Positions 36,586 through 46,590 of a stretch of 64,000 bases of DNA are shown piece after piece. The number at the start of each line of letters is the position of its first letter. The stretch's first letter is position 1. Origin of the DNA: Planctomonas sp. JC2975. GTDB taxonomy: Bacteria; Actinomycetota; Actinomycetes; Actinomycetales; Microbacteriaceae. The stretch is taken from the NCBI RefSeq assembly GCF_012985205.1, contig NZ_JABEKS010000002.1, positions 1 to 64,000 of the forward strand. Direction: 5' to 3'. Both the position numbers and the translations under genes were made by a program. The notes beneath the pieces are model-generated. The model had not been told where the DNA came from. It saw nothing but the letters and a program-made list of their open reading frames with translations, and made no database searches.

Positions 36586-37887
36586 ATGAGCACGATCGTC
36601 GCCGTCGACACCAGGGACGTTCGCTTCCCGACCTCGCTCTCGCTCGACGGATCGGACGCCATGAATCCCGATCCCGACTACTCGGCCGCATACGTGAGCA
36701 TTCGCACCGATGCTGCAGACGGTCTCACCGGCGACGCCTTCGTCTTCACCATCGGACGCGGCAACGACGTGCAGGTGGCCGGGTTGAACACCCTGCGCGG
36801 ACACCTCATCGGACTGGACGTCGAGGAGCTGCTGGCGGACATGGGCGCGGCATCCCGCCTGTTCATGCACGACTCGCAGCTTCGCTGGCTCGGCCCCGAG
36901 AAGGGCGTCATGCACATGGCGATCGGCGCCGTCGTGAACGCGCTCTGGGACCTGCGCGCCAAGCGCGCGGGCGAGCCTCTGTGGCTGCACCTGTCGCGCC
37001 TCAGTTCAGAGGAGCTCGTCTCCCTCATCGATTTCCGGTACCTGACCGATGCGCTCACGCCCGAGGAAGCGCTCGACATACTGCGTGCCGCGGAACCGAC
37101 ACGAGAGGAGCGGATCGCCGAGCTCCTCGAGGTGGGGTATCCGGCGTACACCACGACCCCCGGGTGGCTGGGCTACTCGGACGAGAAGCTCGCTCGGCTC
37201 TGCCGCGAGGCCGTCGAGGCCGGCTTCGGGCAGGTGAAGCTGAAGGTGGGCGCGGACCTCGCGGATGACATCCGCCGCTTCCGCATCGCCCGTCAGGTGC
37301 TCGGCGACGGATACCCGATCGCCATGGATGCCAACCAGCGGTGGGGTGTGCAGGAGGCGATCGACTGGGTGAGTGCGCTCGCCGAGTTCGACCCGGCGTG
37401 GATCGAGGAGCCGACGAGCCCGGACGACATCCTGGGACACGCCGCCATCGCGCGAGGCGTCGCGCCGGTGCGGGTGGCAACCGGCGAGCACGTGCAGAAC
37501 CGCATCGTGTTCAAGCAGATGCTGCAGGCCGATGCCCTTCAGGTGATGCAGATCGACGCGGCACGGGTCGGCGGCGTCAACGAGAACATCGCCAACCTGC
37601 TGCTGGCCGCCAAGTTCGGCGTCCCGGTCTGCCCGCATGCCGGCGGCGTCGGCCTCTGCGAGGCCGTCCAGCACCTCTCGATGTTCGATTTCGTGGCCGT
37701 GACCGGCACGATGGACGGCCGGATGATCGAATACGTCGACCACCTGCACGAGCACTTCGTGACGCCGACCGTCGTCGAGAATGGACGCTACGTCACCCCG
37801 ACCGCGCCCGGCGCCGGCACCGAGATGCTGCCGGCGTCGCTCGACGAGTTCGAGTGGCACGCGCCGGAGACGGACGTGCGCGCGTGA
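36586..37887 (+). CDS. fucD: L-fuconate dehydratase
   Basis: A 433-residue enolase-superfamily enzyme. The N-terminal phrase [20 protein letters not shown] is diagnostic of the L-fuconate dehydratase group (also human ENOSF1). Catalytic features are VKLKVGAD (Lys), AMDANQRWG (Asp), [10 protein letters not shown] (Glu), ATGEHVQNR (Glu) and VCPHAGGVG (His). It converts L-fuconate to 2-keto-3-deoxy-L-fuconate. GAAGGA lies 5-10 bases before the ATG at 36586. The next gene, an aldose dehydrogenase, overlaps its stop codon. Confidence 0.92.
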   Translation: MSTIVAVDTRDVRFPTSLSLDGSDAMNPDPDYSAAYVSIRTDAADGLTGDAFVFTIGRGNDVQVAGLNTLRGHLIGLDVEELLADMGAASRLFMHDSQLRWLGPEKGVMHMAIGAVVNALWDLRAKRAGEPLWLHLSRLSSEELVSLIDFRYLTDALTPEEALDILRAAEPTREERIAELLEVGYPAYTTTPGWLGYSDEKLARLCREAVEAGFGQVKLKVGADLADDIRRFRIARQVLGDGYPIAMDANQRWGVQEAIDWVSALAEFDPAWIEEPTSPDDILGHAAIARGVAPVRVATGEHVQNRIVFKQMLQADALQVMQIDAARVGGVNENIANLLLAAKFGVPVCPHAGGVGLCEAVQHLSMFDFVAVTGTMDGRMIEYVDHLHEHFVTPTVVENGRYVTPTAPGAGTEMLPASLDEFEWHAPETDVRA

Positions 37888-38855
37888 GCCGCGACCCAGG
37901 CGTTCTCGATGGCCTGCTGCCGCTCGGGTACGGATCCGCATCCGTCGGCAACCTGTACCGAGCGGTCAGCGACGAGCGAGTCGCGAAGGCCTTGGACACC
38001 GCGTGGCTGGGCGGCATCCGTTATTACGACACGGCCCCGCACTACGGGCTGGGGCTGAGCGAACGCCGCCTGGGCGCGTTCCTCCGCGAGAAGCCGCGGG
38101 ACGAGTTCGTCGTCTCGACGAAGGTCGGACGTCTGCTCGAGCCGAATCCGGCGTACGCGGGCGGGCGGGACCTCGCGCACCAGTTCGACGTGCCGGACGA
38201 CCTGGTGAGGCGCTTCGACCCGAGTGAGGCGGGCATCCGGCGCAGTCTCGATGATTCCCTGGAGCGGCTGGGGCTCGATCACGTGGACATCCTGTACCTG
38301 CACGACCCTGACGTATACGACGTCGAATGGGGACTGCGCGACGGACTGCCCGCTCTGGCGAAGCTGCGCGACGAGGGGCTCGTGTCGCAAATCGGCATCG
38401 GAGTGAACGACGCCGCGGTCGCCGCCAGGGCCGTCCGCGAAGGCGATCTCGACCTCGTGATGATCGCAGGACGCTACACGCTGCTCGAGCAGCCGGCACT
38501 CGACGACCTGTTCCCCGCGTGCCGGGAGCGCGGCACGCGCATCATCGCTGCTGCCGTCTACAACTCGGGGCTGCTGGCCACGTCGACGCCTGCTACGGAT
38601 GCCACCTACAACTACACCTCGGCGCCGCCGGAGATCATCGAGCGGGCACGCGTGCTGGGGGAGGTCTGCGCCGAGTTCGGCGTCGAACTGCCGGCGGCGG
38701 CACTGCAGTATCCGCTGCGGGATCCGATCGTCGCGTCGGTCGTCGTCGGAACGGCGAATCCGGTTTCCGTGCGGCAGAACCTCGACCGCTTCACGGCTGA
38801 GATCCCTGAGGAGATGTGGGCCTCGTTGGCCGAGCGGGGGCTCATCCCGGCGTGA
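37884..38855 (+). CDS. Aldo/keto reductase, probable L-fucose (threo-aldose) 1-dehydrogenase
   Basis: A 323-residue aldo/keto reductase. The catalytic tetrad is recognisable as Asp and Tyr in [15 protein letters not shown], Lys in VVSTKVGR and His in LYLHDPDV. The C-terminal NADP site is [10 protein letters not shown]. The subfamily is that of D-threo-aldose/L-galactose dehydrogenases. The GTG start at 37884 overlaps the fucD stop (GTGA), so both are made together. It would oxidise L-fucose to L-fucono-lactone, the substrate of the lactonase encoded to the right. Confidence 0.85.
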   Translation: MSRDPGVLDGLLPLGYGSASVGNLYRAVSDERVAKALDTAWLGGIRYYDTAPHYGLGLSERRLGAFLREKPRDEFVVSTKVGRLLEPNPAYAGGRDLAHQFDVPDDLVRRFDPSEAGIRRSLDDSLERLGLDHVDILYLHDPDVYDVEWGLRDGLPALAKLRDEGLVSQIGIGVNDAAVAARAVREGDLDLVMIAGRYTLLEQPALDDLFPACRERGTRIIAAAVYNSGLLATSTPATDATYNYTSAPPEIIERARVLGEVCAEFGVELPAAALQYPLRDPIVASVVVGTANPVSVRQNLDRFTAEIPEEMWASLAERGLIPA

Positions 38856-38926
38856 CGCTGGGTATCCGAACGGGCCGCTGAAGCGTTCGAGGTCGCGCGA
38901 GGAGGCGTCGCTCACGGATCTCCGAC

Positions 38927-39118
38927 CGAGACGTCAGAATCCGCGCTCGCACATGCTTAGGCATCGCGCTTATTGACGCTTCGCGCTGCCCGGGCGGTGG
39001 TCACGATTCTGTCCGCGCGGGCATCAGGTCCGCGCGGGCATCAACGCCGGTGCGGCCGTCGGCGGCGAAACGTCAAACTGTGCGGCCGGAACCGCACGAT
39101 CGTCGCGTTTGGCGTTTC
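38927..39118. repeat. Two related imperfect palindromes between fucose genes and a DUF559 gene
   Basis: The 344-base gap after the aldose dehydrogenase gene holds two hairpins of similar sequence. The first runs from CGAGACGTCAGAA (38927) to TTGACGCTTCG (about 38985). The second runs from CGAAACGTCAAAC (39066) through GTGCGG/CCGCAC to GTTTGGCGTTTC (39118). Between them TCCGCGCGGGCATCA occurs twice in tandem near 39012-39044. They look like REP-type elements. Confidence 0.55.
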
Positions 39119-39199
39119 ACGGTCAGTGTTCGGGTGATGGGCGGCAGGGGCTGTGGAGAGCGGCGGCGGCGGATGCCACGTGCTCGGCAGACTCTCCGC

Positions 39200-40147
39200 A
39201 TGACAGTGCCGCGGCCCCTTCCACCCCAGCTGCGTGGGTCTGCGTTTCGTGTATCCGAGAGGGAGTTCCACGATCTGACGCCGAGCAGGTTGCGTTCGAG
39301 GCTCCTCGACGCTCCGTTCCATGGTGTGCGCAGCGTTGGATTGCGTTCAGACGACGTGATCGATCTCGCGCGTATGTATGCGCCGAAGCTGCGCGAAGGT
39401 CAGCTGTTCTCGCACACCACGGCGGCGCGGCTGCACGGCATGCCCCTCCCGTTCCACGACCAGGTCTCGATGACCGTGCACGTGACGTCCGTTCGGGGAA
39501 CGCGGGTGCGTGCCAGGGGAGTCGTCGGCCACGTGATTCCGGATGCCGTCGCCTCGTTCGTCGAGGAACTGCCGGTGGTCTCTCCGGCTCAGACGTGGTG
39601 TCACCTCGCGATCGCGCTCCCACCCGGTTACCTCGTTGCCGTCGGCGACTACGTGGTGTCAGGGCGTCGCTTGCCAGGCGGTGCTCGCACACCGGCGTTG
39701 TGCACGATGGCGGAGCTCGGCTTTGCCGTGCTCCAACACGGCCGACGCCGCGGCGCCACGGCGCTGGCGTGGGCGCTCCCGTTGCTGCGATCCGGGGTGG
39801 ATTCGCCGCGGGAGTCCATGTTGCGCCTCGCGATCATCGCGAACGGATTGCCGGAGCCGACGGTCGGACTTCCGGTCCACGTTGCAGGCGGCCTGACCCT
39901 GCATCCGGACCTCGGCTATCCGGATGCGCTCGTCGCCATCGAATACGAAGGCGACGAGCATAGGAGCGATACGAAGCGTTGGCGACGGGATCTGCGACGG
40001 ATCGCGCTCTTGGAGGAGGCCGGATGGCGCGTGATCAGAGCAACCGATGACGATATTGCCGATCCGACCTCCCTCATCCGCATCATCGCCGCGGCACTGA
40101 GGGATCGTGCGGAAACTGTCGTCACGAGAAGTCGGAATCCGGGCTGA
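39200..40147 (+). CDS. DUF559/AbiEi-like protein with VSR-fold endonuclease domain
   Basis: A 315-residue protein of a family that is abundant in Microbacteriaceae. The N-terminal half (LFSHTTAARLHGMPLP, then VRGTRVRARGVVGH) resembles AbiEi/type IV antitoxin-associated regions. The C-terminal part, PDLGYPDALVAIEYEGDEHR then WRRDLRRIALLEEAGWRVIR, has the acidic PD-(D/E)XK-like pattern of very-short-patch-repair nucleases. The start is ATG 39200; ATG 39173 is possible. It interrupts the fucose cluster and is flanked by similar inverted sequences. No biochemical role is established for this family. Confidence 0.75.
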   Translation: MTVPRPLPPQLRGSAFRVSEREFHDLTPSRLRSRLLDAPFHGVRSVGLRSDDVIDLARMYAPKLREGQLFSHTTAARLHGMPLPFHDQVSMTVHVTSVRGTRVRARGVVGHVIPDAVASFVEELPVVSPAQTWCHLAIALPPGYLVAVGDYVVSGRRLPGGARTPALCTMAELGFAVLQHGRRRGATALAWALPLLRSGVDSPRESMLRLAIIANGLPEPTVGLPVHVAGGLTLHPDLGYPDALVAIEYEGDEHRSDTKRWRRDLRRIALLEEAGWRVIRATDDDIADPTSLIRIIAAALRDRAETVVTRSRNPG

Positions 40148-40162
40148 TCATGCAAAGCGGAT

Positions 40163-40181
40163 CGCACTTTCTGACGTTTCG
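40163..40181 (-). repeat. Inverted copy of the palindrome arm on the right of the DUF559 gene
   Basis: Read on the minus strand this is CGAAACGTCAGAAAGTGCG, matching 16 of 19 bases of CGAAACGTCAAACTGTGCG at 39066-39084 on the plus strand. The two enclose the DUF559 gene in inverted orientation. Confidence 0.6.
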
Positions 40182-40213
40182 AGCGGAGGGCGGCCATCGA
40201 GGCCTAAGTCGCA

Positions 40214-41203
40214 TCAGGCGAGGGCATAGAAGCGCGAGGCGGTGCCCGCCTCGATGGAGGCGACGCCGTCGACGTCGACCCCTGCACTGTGCGCCGCGCG
40301 GCGCACCCGTTCACGCCATCCGGCGAACGTCCCCGTCGCGCCCGTCAGCGCGCTCACCGGCCAGTCGCTGCCGAGCATTGCGCGATCCGGTCCGAACGCC
40401 GTGATCGCGTGCGCGAGGAACGCGCCGGCGTTAGCGTCGAGTACCTCGGTGTCGGATGCCTCGGCCGCCAGTCCGCTCAGCTTCACGTGTGCCGAGGGGA
40501 GGCGTGCCATCCGATCGATCGCGTCGGCCCAGGCGCGACCGTCCCGCGTGTCGATGCCGGCGTCGACGGGCGGCTTGCCGACGTGATCCAGCACGACCCG
40601 AAGGCCGGGGACTTCCTCGAGCATCGCGACCACGCTGCCGAGCTGCGGATGCCTCACGCAGAGATCGAAGGTCAGTCCGCGGTGCGCCAGCATCCGGAGT
40701 CCGTCGAGGAGCGCCGTGCGGCTCGCACGGTCGTGGAGCAGCTCGTCCGGCTCGTCCTGCAGCAGGTGACGGACACCGGGGATGCCCACGCGGCGCCCCT
40801 TCGAGCGCTGGTCGGACAGGCTCGGCCCGCGATCGGAGATCGCCGCCAACGCATCGAGGTGGCGCTCCAGCGCCGTGCCCGAGCGGAGGTCTGCGTCGGC
40901 GACGATCGCGGCGAGCTCCGGCCAGACATCCGCGAGCCCGAGCACCCAACGCACCTCGTCCAGTGCCTGATCGGACCGGCAGCCGGCCTGCACGAAGACC
41001 ATGCGCGCGGTGGCACGCACCGCGCTGCGGTCGTCACGGTCGGATTCGCCCTCGTCCGGGTGCCCGCGGTCGATGTCCGCAGGGAGGAACGCGCGCTGCA
41101 ATACAGGCGCGTCCGCCAGCCACGGGTAGTCGAGGCGGGCGGGATCCCAGACGTGGACGTGTGCGTCGATCACCCCGAAGGGTGCGCCAGGGCCGCCGTT
41201 CAA
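40214..41203 (-). CDS. Amidohydrolase-2 family, probable L-fuconolactonase
   Basis: A 329-residue amidohydrolase with the TIM-barrel metal motif DAHVHVWDP at the N-terminus, LVVLDHVGKPP-like RVVLDHVGKPP in the middle and LGSDWPVS near the end. This is the L-fuconolactone/L-rhamnonolactone hydrolase group. The start is uncertain: TTG 41203 overlaps the mutarotase stop (TTGA), while GTG 41173 places the first residue just before IDAHVH. It forms an operon with the GntR and mutarotase genes and would open the lactone made by the aldose dehydrogenase. Confidence 0.8.
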   Translation of the reverse strand: MNGGPGAPFGVIDAHVHVWDPARLDYPWLADAPVLQRAFLPADIDRGHPDEGESDRDDRSAVRATARMVFVQAGCRSDQALDEVRWVLGLADVWPELAAIVADADLRSGTALERHLDALAAISDRGPSLSDQRSKGRRVGIPGVRHLLQDEPDELLHDRASRTALLDGLRMLAHRGLTFDLCVRHPQLGSVVAMLEEVPGLRVVLDHVGKPPVDAGIDTRDGRAWADAIDRMARLPSAHVKLSGLAAEASDTEVLDANAGAFLAHAITAFGPDRAMLGSDWPVSALTGATGTFAGWRERVRRAAHSAGVDVDGVASIEAGTASRFYALA

Positions 41204-41565
41204 TCGAGGCCCATGTCGGCGATCGTCACGTCGTGGTCGACGGCCCGTTGATCCTCGAGCCGCCAGACCGGTGCGAGCGGGGTGTAACCGGCGTCGCCGT
41301 CCGGGCCGAAGAAGTCGTCCACGAACACTCCGATGTGCTCCTGCCAGCGCGCGTCGGCCTCGTCCGACCGGATGACGCGCATCGCCGCCTCGAAGTCCTC
41401 GCACTCCACGAGGTGGAAGAGCCGGTCGCCTGAGCGCCAGATCGTCCAGTCCTGGATGCCCGCCCGATCGAACAGGTCGCGCAGTTCGTCAGGGACCCGG
41501 GCGTGCTCCCTCACGTAATCGTCGACGGCTCCAGGGAGGAGTGTGGAGTGCAGTGCGACTCTCAT
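41200..41565 (-). CDS. L-rhamnose/L-fucose mutarotase family protein
   Basis: A 121-residue DUF718/RhaM-type mutarotase: MRVALHSTLLPGAVDDYVREH, then VPDELRDLFDRAGIQDWTIW and DRLFHLVECEDFEAAM. This family interconverts alpha and beta anomers of deoxy sugars; the tyrosine and histidines in the first 25 residues are conserved. GGGAGGAG lies upstream of the ATG. Between a GntR regulator and a lactonase of the fucose pathway, L-fucose is the likely substrate. Confidence 0.87.
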   Translation of the reverse strand: MRVALHSTLLPGAVDDYVREHARVPDELRDLFDRAGIQDWTIWRSGDRLFHLVECEDFEAAMRVIRSDEADARWQEHIGVFVDDFFGPDGDAGYTPLAPVWRLEDQRAVDHDVTIADMGLD

Positions 41566-41593
41566 GAGACTCCGATCGTCATGGCTTCGGGCG

Positions 41594-42286
41594 TCAGGCT
41601 CTGCCGGTCGTGGCGTCGAGCGCTTCGCGGAGCCACTCCTCGATGCCTGCGATGTGCGCGAGCGCGAGCGCGGATGCCAGTTCCGCGTCGCGCTCACGCA
41701 AGGCGGCCAGGATGGCGCGATGCTCCGCGATCGTGCGGTCCGTCGCGTCCTGCTGGGTGAGCCCGCGCCAGATGCGCGCACGAACGGTGTTGCTCGAGAT
41801 GGACTCGATCAGCTGCGCCAGGTAGTCGTTGCCGCAGGATTCGACGATCGCGCGGTGGAACTCCAGGTCGTGCTGCACGAGCGCCTCGATGCCTGCCTCC
41901 GAGTCCGCGTTGTCGATGAGGCCGGCGACGGCGTCGAGCTGCTCGTCGGCGATACGCGTCGCGGCGAGCTTGGTCGCCGCGGGCTCCAGGATGCGACGCA
42001 CGCCGAAGATCTCCAGAACGGATCGGTCGTCGTGCAGGTCGATGACGAAGGACAGGGCCTCCAGCAGGAGCCGGGGCTCCAGGCTCGTGACGTAGGTGCC
42101 GTCGCCGCGCCGTACATCGAGCACGCGGATCACCTCGAGTGCCTTGACGGCCTCGCGCAGAGAAGAGCGGGAGAGCCCGAGGCTCTCGCTGAGTTCCTTC
42201 TCCGGCGGAAGACGGTCACCGGGCGCGAGACGCCCGCTCGTGATCATCTCCTTGATCTTGAGGATCGCCTCATCGGTCACTGCCAT
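41594..42286 (-). CDS. GntR-family (FadR/FCD) regulator of the fucose genes
   Basis: A 230-residue FadR-subfamily regulator. The winged helix is ITSGRLAPGDRLPPEKELSESLG, then LSRSSLREAVKALEVIRVLD. The FCD ligand domain carries the metal/ligand residues in EFHRAIVES and AEHRAILAAL. The start at 42286 follows a TACCAT -10-like element by only 5 bases, suggesting a leaderless message. It is transcribed with the mutarotase and lactonase genes. A copy of its presumed operator lies 26-40 bases upstream, so it should be autoregulated. Confidence 0.86.
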   Translation of the reverse strand: MAVTDEAILKIKEMITSGRLAPGDRLPPEKELSESLGLSRSSLREAVKALEVIRVLDVRRGDGTYVTSLEPRLLLEALSFVIDLHDDRSVLEIFGVRRILEPAATKLAATRIADEQLDAVAGLIDNADSEAGIEALVQHDLEFHRAIVESCGNDYLAQLIESISSNTVRARIWRGLTQQDATDRTIAEHRAILAALRERDAELASALALAHIAGIEEWLREALDATTGRA

Positions 42287-42311
42287 ACGCGATGGTACCG
42301 CGGGCAAGCGC

Positions 42312-42326
42312 AGACATCCGACGTTT
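42312..42326. promoter_or_regulatory. GntR operator upstream of its own gene
   Basis: AGACATCCGACGTTT matches 13 of 15 bases of the central part of the perfect palindrome at 36511-36535 (AAACATCCGATGTTT). It lies just upstream of the GntR start. Confidence 0.65.
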
Positions 42327-42477
42327 GTCCTGGTGCCGGCGGCCGACGTCTCAGTCGGCGGCGCGGGCGAGATGCCCGGGACCGTCTGCGACAATGGATG
42401 CTCAACCCCTCGATGGCGACGGTGGGCGCCGCATGCCTGCCGTGAGCGCATCGGCAGAGCAGGCATCCCACACATAA

Positions 42478-43572
<1,095 letters not shown>

Positions 43573-43579
43573 CGCGCGC

Positions 43580-44878
43580 TCAGGCGGCTCGGGTGGGACT
43601 CCGCCGTGCTCGATCGTCGCGCGCTCGCTGACGCCTGACCTTCGCGACCGCTCCGGCGGCGATCGCCGCTGCCGCGACGATGGCCGGATACACGAGGTTC
43701 GCGCCAGCGAGCACGAGCAGGCCGAGCACGAGCACGCACGAGAGCAGCGACATCCACCAGCCGAGGCTGCGCCGGGGGAGGAGCACGAGCGCGCTCGCGA
43801 CACCCATGCCGTAGATGGCCGCCGCGATGCTCGTGTGCACGAGGATCACCGGCTGCAGGTCGGGGATCCACGCGACGATCGCGAAGTAGACGGCCATGAC
43901 GGCCGCGCTCAGCAGCAGTCCACGGCGGGCGATTCCTCCCCGCTCCGCACCGTGTCCGAACCAGGCGGGCAGGTCGCCGTCGCGGCCCATCGCCGCACCG
44001 AGCTTGCTGAACGCCGCGAAGTACGCGTTGAACACCCCGACGACCACGATCACGGCAACGCACGCCACCACGAGACCCCAGCCGGGACCGAGCCCGATGG
44101 TCACGAGATCGAGCAGCGGTGCTTGTGTGGTCCCGACCCTGGGCCCGAGCACGCCAACGACCACGGTCTGGATCGCGATGTACGCGATCGCCACGATCAC
44201 CAGGGCGAGCGTTGTGGCGCGCGGGATGTCCCGCCGCGGCCGCGCGAATTCGCCCGCGATCCCCGCCACTGCCTCCCATCCGGCGAACGCCCAGACGTAG
44301 AGGCTGATCGCGCCGCCGACCCCTGCCGGCCCGTTCGGCAGCACTGGCGTGAAGTTCTGCGGATCCGTGTGCGGTGCGGCGGCGGCGAGCGCGAGCACCA
44401 GGATGGCCATGAGCGCGGCGCTGAGCACGAGCTGCACCCATCCGGCGAAGCGCACGCCGAACACGGTCACGGCGACGGGAACGACGATGAGCCCTGCCGC
44501 GATCGCGATCACCGTGCCGCGACCACCGCCGACGATCGCGACGACGTATTGGGCTGTCATGATCGCGGCGATCGGAGCGCCGATCGGGGTGCCGAAGTAG
44601 AACCAGTAGCTGACGACGCGGGCGGCGGACGGCCCGAATGCCCGACGGGCGAAGGTGGCGACGCCACCGGCATCCGGATATCTCGTCGACAGCGCGGCGA
44701 ACGTCGAGGCGAGTGGGATCGAGATCACGGCCAATGCGCCGACAGCGATGATCGCGCCAGGACCGGCGGCGCGTGCAGCGAGTGCCGGCAGCAGCAGGAT
44801 GCCTGTTCCCAGCACCGCGGCCACGTACAGTGCAGTGCCCTGCGTGAGGCCGATCCCGTGGTGTCCGTCGTGCGTCAT
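43580..44878 (-). CDS. APC-superfamily amino acid permease
   Basis: A 432-residue permease with about 12 membrane helices. The first helix carries AVLGTGILLLPALAARAAGPG, the glycine-rich substrate site of the APC family. VYVWAFAGWEAVAG-like YVWAFAGWEAVAGIAGEFARP lies in helix 6, and FNAYFAAFSKLGAAMGRDGDLP in the helix 8 region. The basic C-terminal tail is cytoplasmic. It converges on asd with only 7 bases between. The substrate is not evident; the group includes methionine and neutral amino acid transporters. Confidence 0.82.
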   Translation of the reverse strand: MTHDGHHGIGLTQGTALYVAAVLGTGILLLPALAARAAGPGAIIAVGALAVISIPLASTFAALSTRYPDAGGVATFARRAFGPSAARVVSYWFYFGTPIGAPIAAIMTAQYVVAIVGGGRGTVIAIAAGLIVVPVAVTVFGVRFAGWVQLVLSAALMAILVLALAAAAPHTDPQNFTPVLPNGPAGVGGAISLYVWAFAGWEAVAGIAGEFARPRRDIPRATTLALVIVAIAYIAIQTVVVGVLGPRVGTTQAPLLDLVTIGLGPGWGLVVACVAVIVVVGVFNAYFAAFSKLGAAMGRDGDLPAWFGHGAERGGIARRGLLLSAAVMAVYFAIVAWIPDLQPVILVHTSIAAAIYGMGVASALVLLPRRSLGWWMSLLSCVLVLGLLVLAGANLVYPAIVAAAAIAAGAVAKVRRQRARDDRARRSPTRAA

Positions 44879-44909
44879 CGCACCAGTTTCCGTTGCACGA
44901 CCGACAGGT

Positions 44910-44931
44910 ACGGCCCCGAATCCGGGGCCGT
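44910..44931 (-). promoter_or_regulatory. Strong hairpin in the leader of the APC permease gene
   Basis: ACGGCCCCG (44910-44918) pairs exactly with CGGGGCCGT (44923-44931) over a four-base loop, 32 bases upstream of the permease start. It could be an attenuator, an mRNA-stabilising leader element, or a terminator for a transcript in either direction. Confidence 0.45.
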
Positions 44932-45127
44932 GGCAGCATGTTGACGAACGTTGTCCGGATCCGTGGACGCCGGTGCCTGACGGGACGCGGGCGGGCTGAG
45001 CATCCGCCCCGAACCAGGTCTCGGCGGCACGCGCACATCACTCGTCTCGACCGCGTTCGATCGGGTCATCGCGTTCGGCCCGCGAGCCCGAGCAGCGCGC
45101 ACGCGCGCGATCCGGCAGTCTGGTCGC

Positions 45128-45754
45128 ATGACGGACATCCAGACCGCTGTCGATGTCGCCGACTGGCGTCGTCGCGTCTTCGCTCTGTACGAACTCGTGC
45201 GGGAGCTCAGCGAGGAGGAGCCCGCCGCCGCGCACGCCGCCTGGGTGGTGGAGCGCGACGCGCTGTTCGCGACGCATCCCTCGACCCCGCTTCTGGCGGA
45301 GGACCGCGACCTCTTCTCCGGGCTCCCCGTGCCCGAATACGACCCGTCCTGGCGCTTCGAGCTGCCCATCGAGGACGCTCTGCCCGCCGACCTCGACGTC
45401 GAGACCGGCACCGACGGGGTCGTCCCGTTCGAGCGCATCGGCGTCGTGCGGATGCCCGACCTCGGCTCCCTCGACGTCTGGCGTCTGCGCACCTACGGCG
45501 GCGGCCTCTTCGTGCCGGTGAAGGATGCCTCTGCCGGGCGTCCCGGCGGAACCTACGGCGGAGGTCGCTACCTTCTCGACACGATCAAGGGTGCGGACCT
45601 CGGCCAGGGATCCCGTTCGGGCACGGTCGTGCTCGACTTCAACTTCGCGTACAACCCGAGCTGCGCGTACGACCCGGCGTGGGCGTGCCCGCTGGCGCCG
45701 CCTGGCAACACGGTCGGCATCGAGATACCGGTGGGGGAGCGGTACCGAGGCTGA
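45128..45754 (+). CDS. DUF1684 protein
   Basis: A 208-residue DUF1684 family protein. Recognisable blocks are FATHPSTPLL in the N-terminal part, YGGGLFVPVKDASAG, PGGTYGGGRYLLDTIKGAD, and the C-terminal VLDFNFAYNPSCAYDP followed by WACPLAPPGN. No signal peptide. The function of the family is unknown; the invariant His/Cys/Asn pattern suggests an enzyme. It stands alone, with the convergent MerR gene next to it. Confidence 0.85.
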   Translation: MTDIQTAVDVADWRRRVFALYELVRELSEEEPAAAHAAWVVERDALFATHPSTPLLAEDRDLFSGLPVPEYDPSWRFELPIEDALPADLDVETGTDGVVPFERIGVVRMPDLGSLDVWRLRTYGGGLFVPVKDASAGRPGGTYGGGRYLLDTIKGADLGQGSRSGTVVLDFNFAYNPSCAYDPAWACPLAPPGNTVGIEIPVGERYRG

Positions 45755-45840
45755 GGTCGCCACACCGCTGATCCGGTCTTCTGGTCGGCGAGTCGCATCG
45801 ACTATCCGCAGCAGGCGCGCGCGATGTAGTCCGCCGGGAG

Positions 45841-46566
45841 TCAGGATGTCGCCGGTGGATGCAGCATCCGCGCCGCGACATCCTGGTGCGCAAGGCGTCG
45901 CATCGCGACGACCACCGGCTCGTACAGGGCCGTGCCGAGCACGGCGTATTCGATCGCGGCGGATGCCTGACCGAGGGCGTCCTCTTCGGTGTCGGCTCGA
46001 CCGCCGCCCGCTGATCCCGCTTCCCTGCCGGCATTCGCATCGGCATCCGCATCCGTTCCCGATGCCCGCGACCCGGACGGCATCTGCGCCACATCGAACT
46101 CCGCGAGTCGGTGCAGGGCCGCGCCGTAGGTCTCGAGACGTTCGTCGGTGAGCGGGATGCCGGCGTCAGACACCGCCTGCAGCGCACGATCGAGCTGGGC
46201 CGTCGCCGCGAAGTCGGCGTCGTAGGTCCAATCGAGGCGTTCGATCGCGGCCTTCGCTCGAGGGTGCTCGGCGTCATCCGAGTCCGTCGCATAAGGCGGG
46301 AGGGATGCGATGGCCCGCCCGAGCGCGTCGAAGAGGTCGTCACCGGGATGGTCGATCAGGTCGAGCACCGTCTTGATGCGCGCGATCGGCAGCCCGGCGA
46401 CATCGGCCAGCGAGCGGATCAGCCGCAGCCGCTGCACGTGCTCGTCGCCGTAGTCGGCCTGTGTCGCACCGCGCGACTCGCCCTGCTGGAGGATTCCCTC
46501 CCTCAGGTAGTACTTGATCGTCGGTACCGGAATGGCGGTGATCCGTGCCAGTTCGGAGATGCGCAT
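45841..46566 (-). CDS. MerR-family regulator
   Basis: A 241-residue MerR-type regulator: MRISELARITAIPVPTIKYYLREGIL at the N-terminus, then YGDEHVQRLRLIRSLADVAGLPIARIKTVLDLID. The C-terminal about 140 residues form a helical domain with a Gly/Ala/Asp-rich insertion near residue 175. There are no clustered cysteines, so it is not a metal sensor of the classical type. The promoter region shared with the divergent membrane-protein gene contains overlapping palindromes. Confidence 0.83.
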   Translation of the reverse strand: MRISELARITAIPVPTIKYYLREGILQQGESRGATQADYGDEHVQRLRLIRSLADVAGLPIARIKTVLDLIDHPGDDLFDALGRAIASLPPYATDSDDAEHPRAKAAIERLDWTYDADFAATAQLDRALQAVSDAGIPLTDERLETYGAALHRLAEFDVAQMPSGSRASGTDADADANAGREAGSAGGGRADTEEDALGQASAAIEYAVLGTALYEPVVVAMRRLAHQDVAARMLHPPATS

Positions 46567-46590
46567 CGGGCTCCTGTTCCAGATCAGGTC

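Noticed and set aside
38856-39172. A small gene between the aldose dehydrogenase and DUF559 genes
   Set aside because: The only open stretch is an N-terminal extension of the DUF559 frame through palindromes; no ribosome-binding site or similarity supports it.
39066-40181. Classical insertion sequence around the DUF559 gene
   Set aside because: The encoded protein is not a transposase and no convincing target-site duplication borders the inverted repeats.
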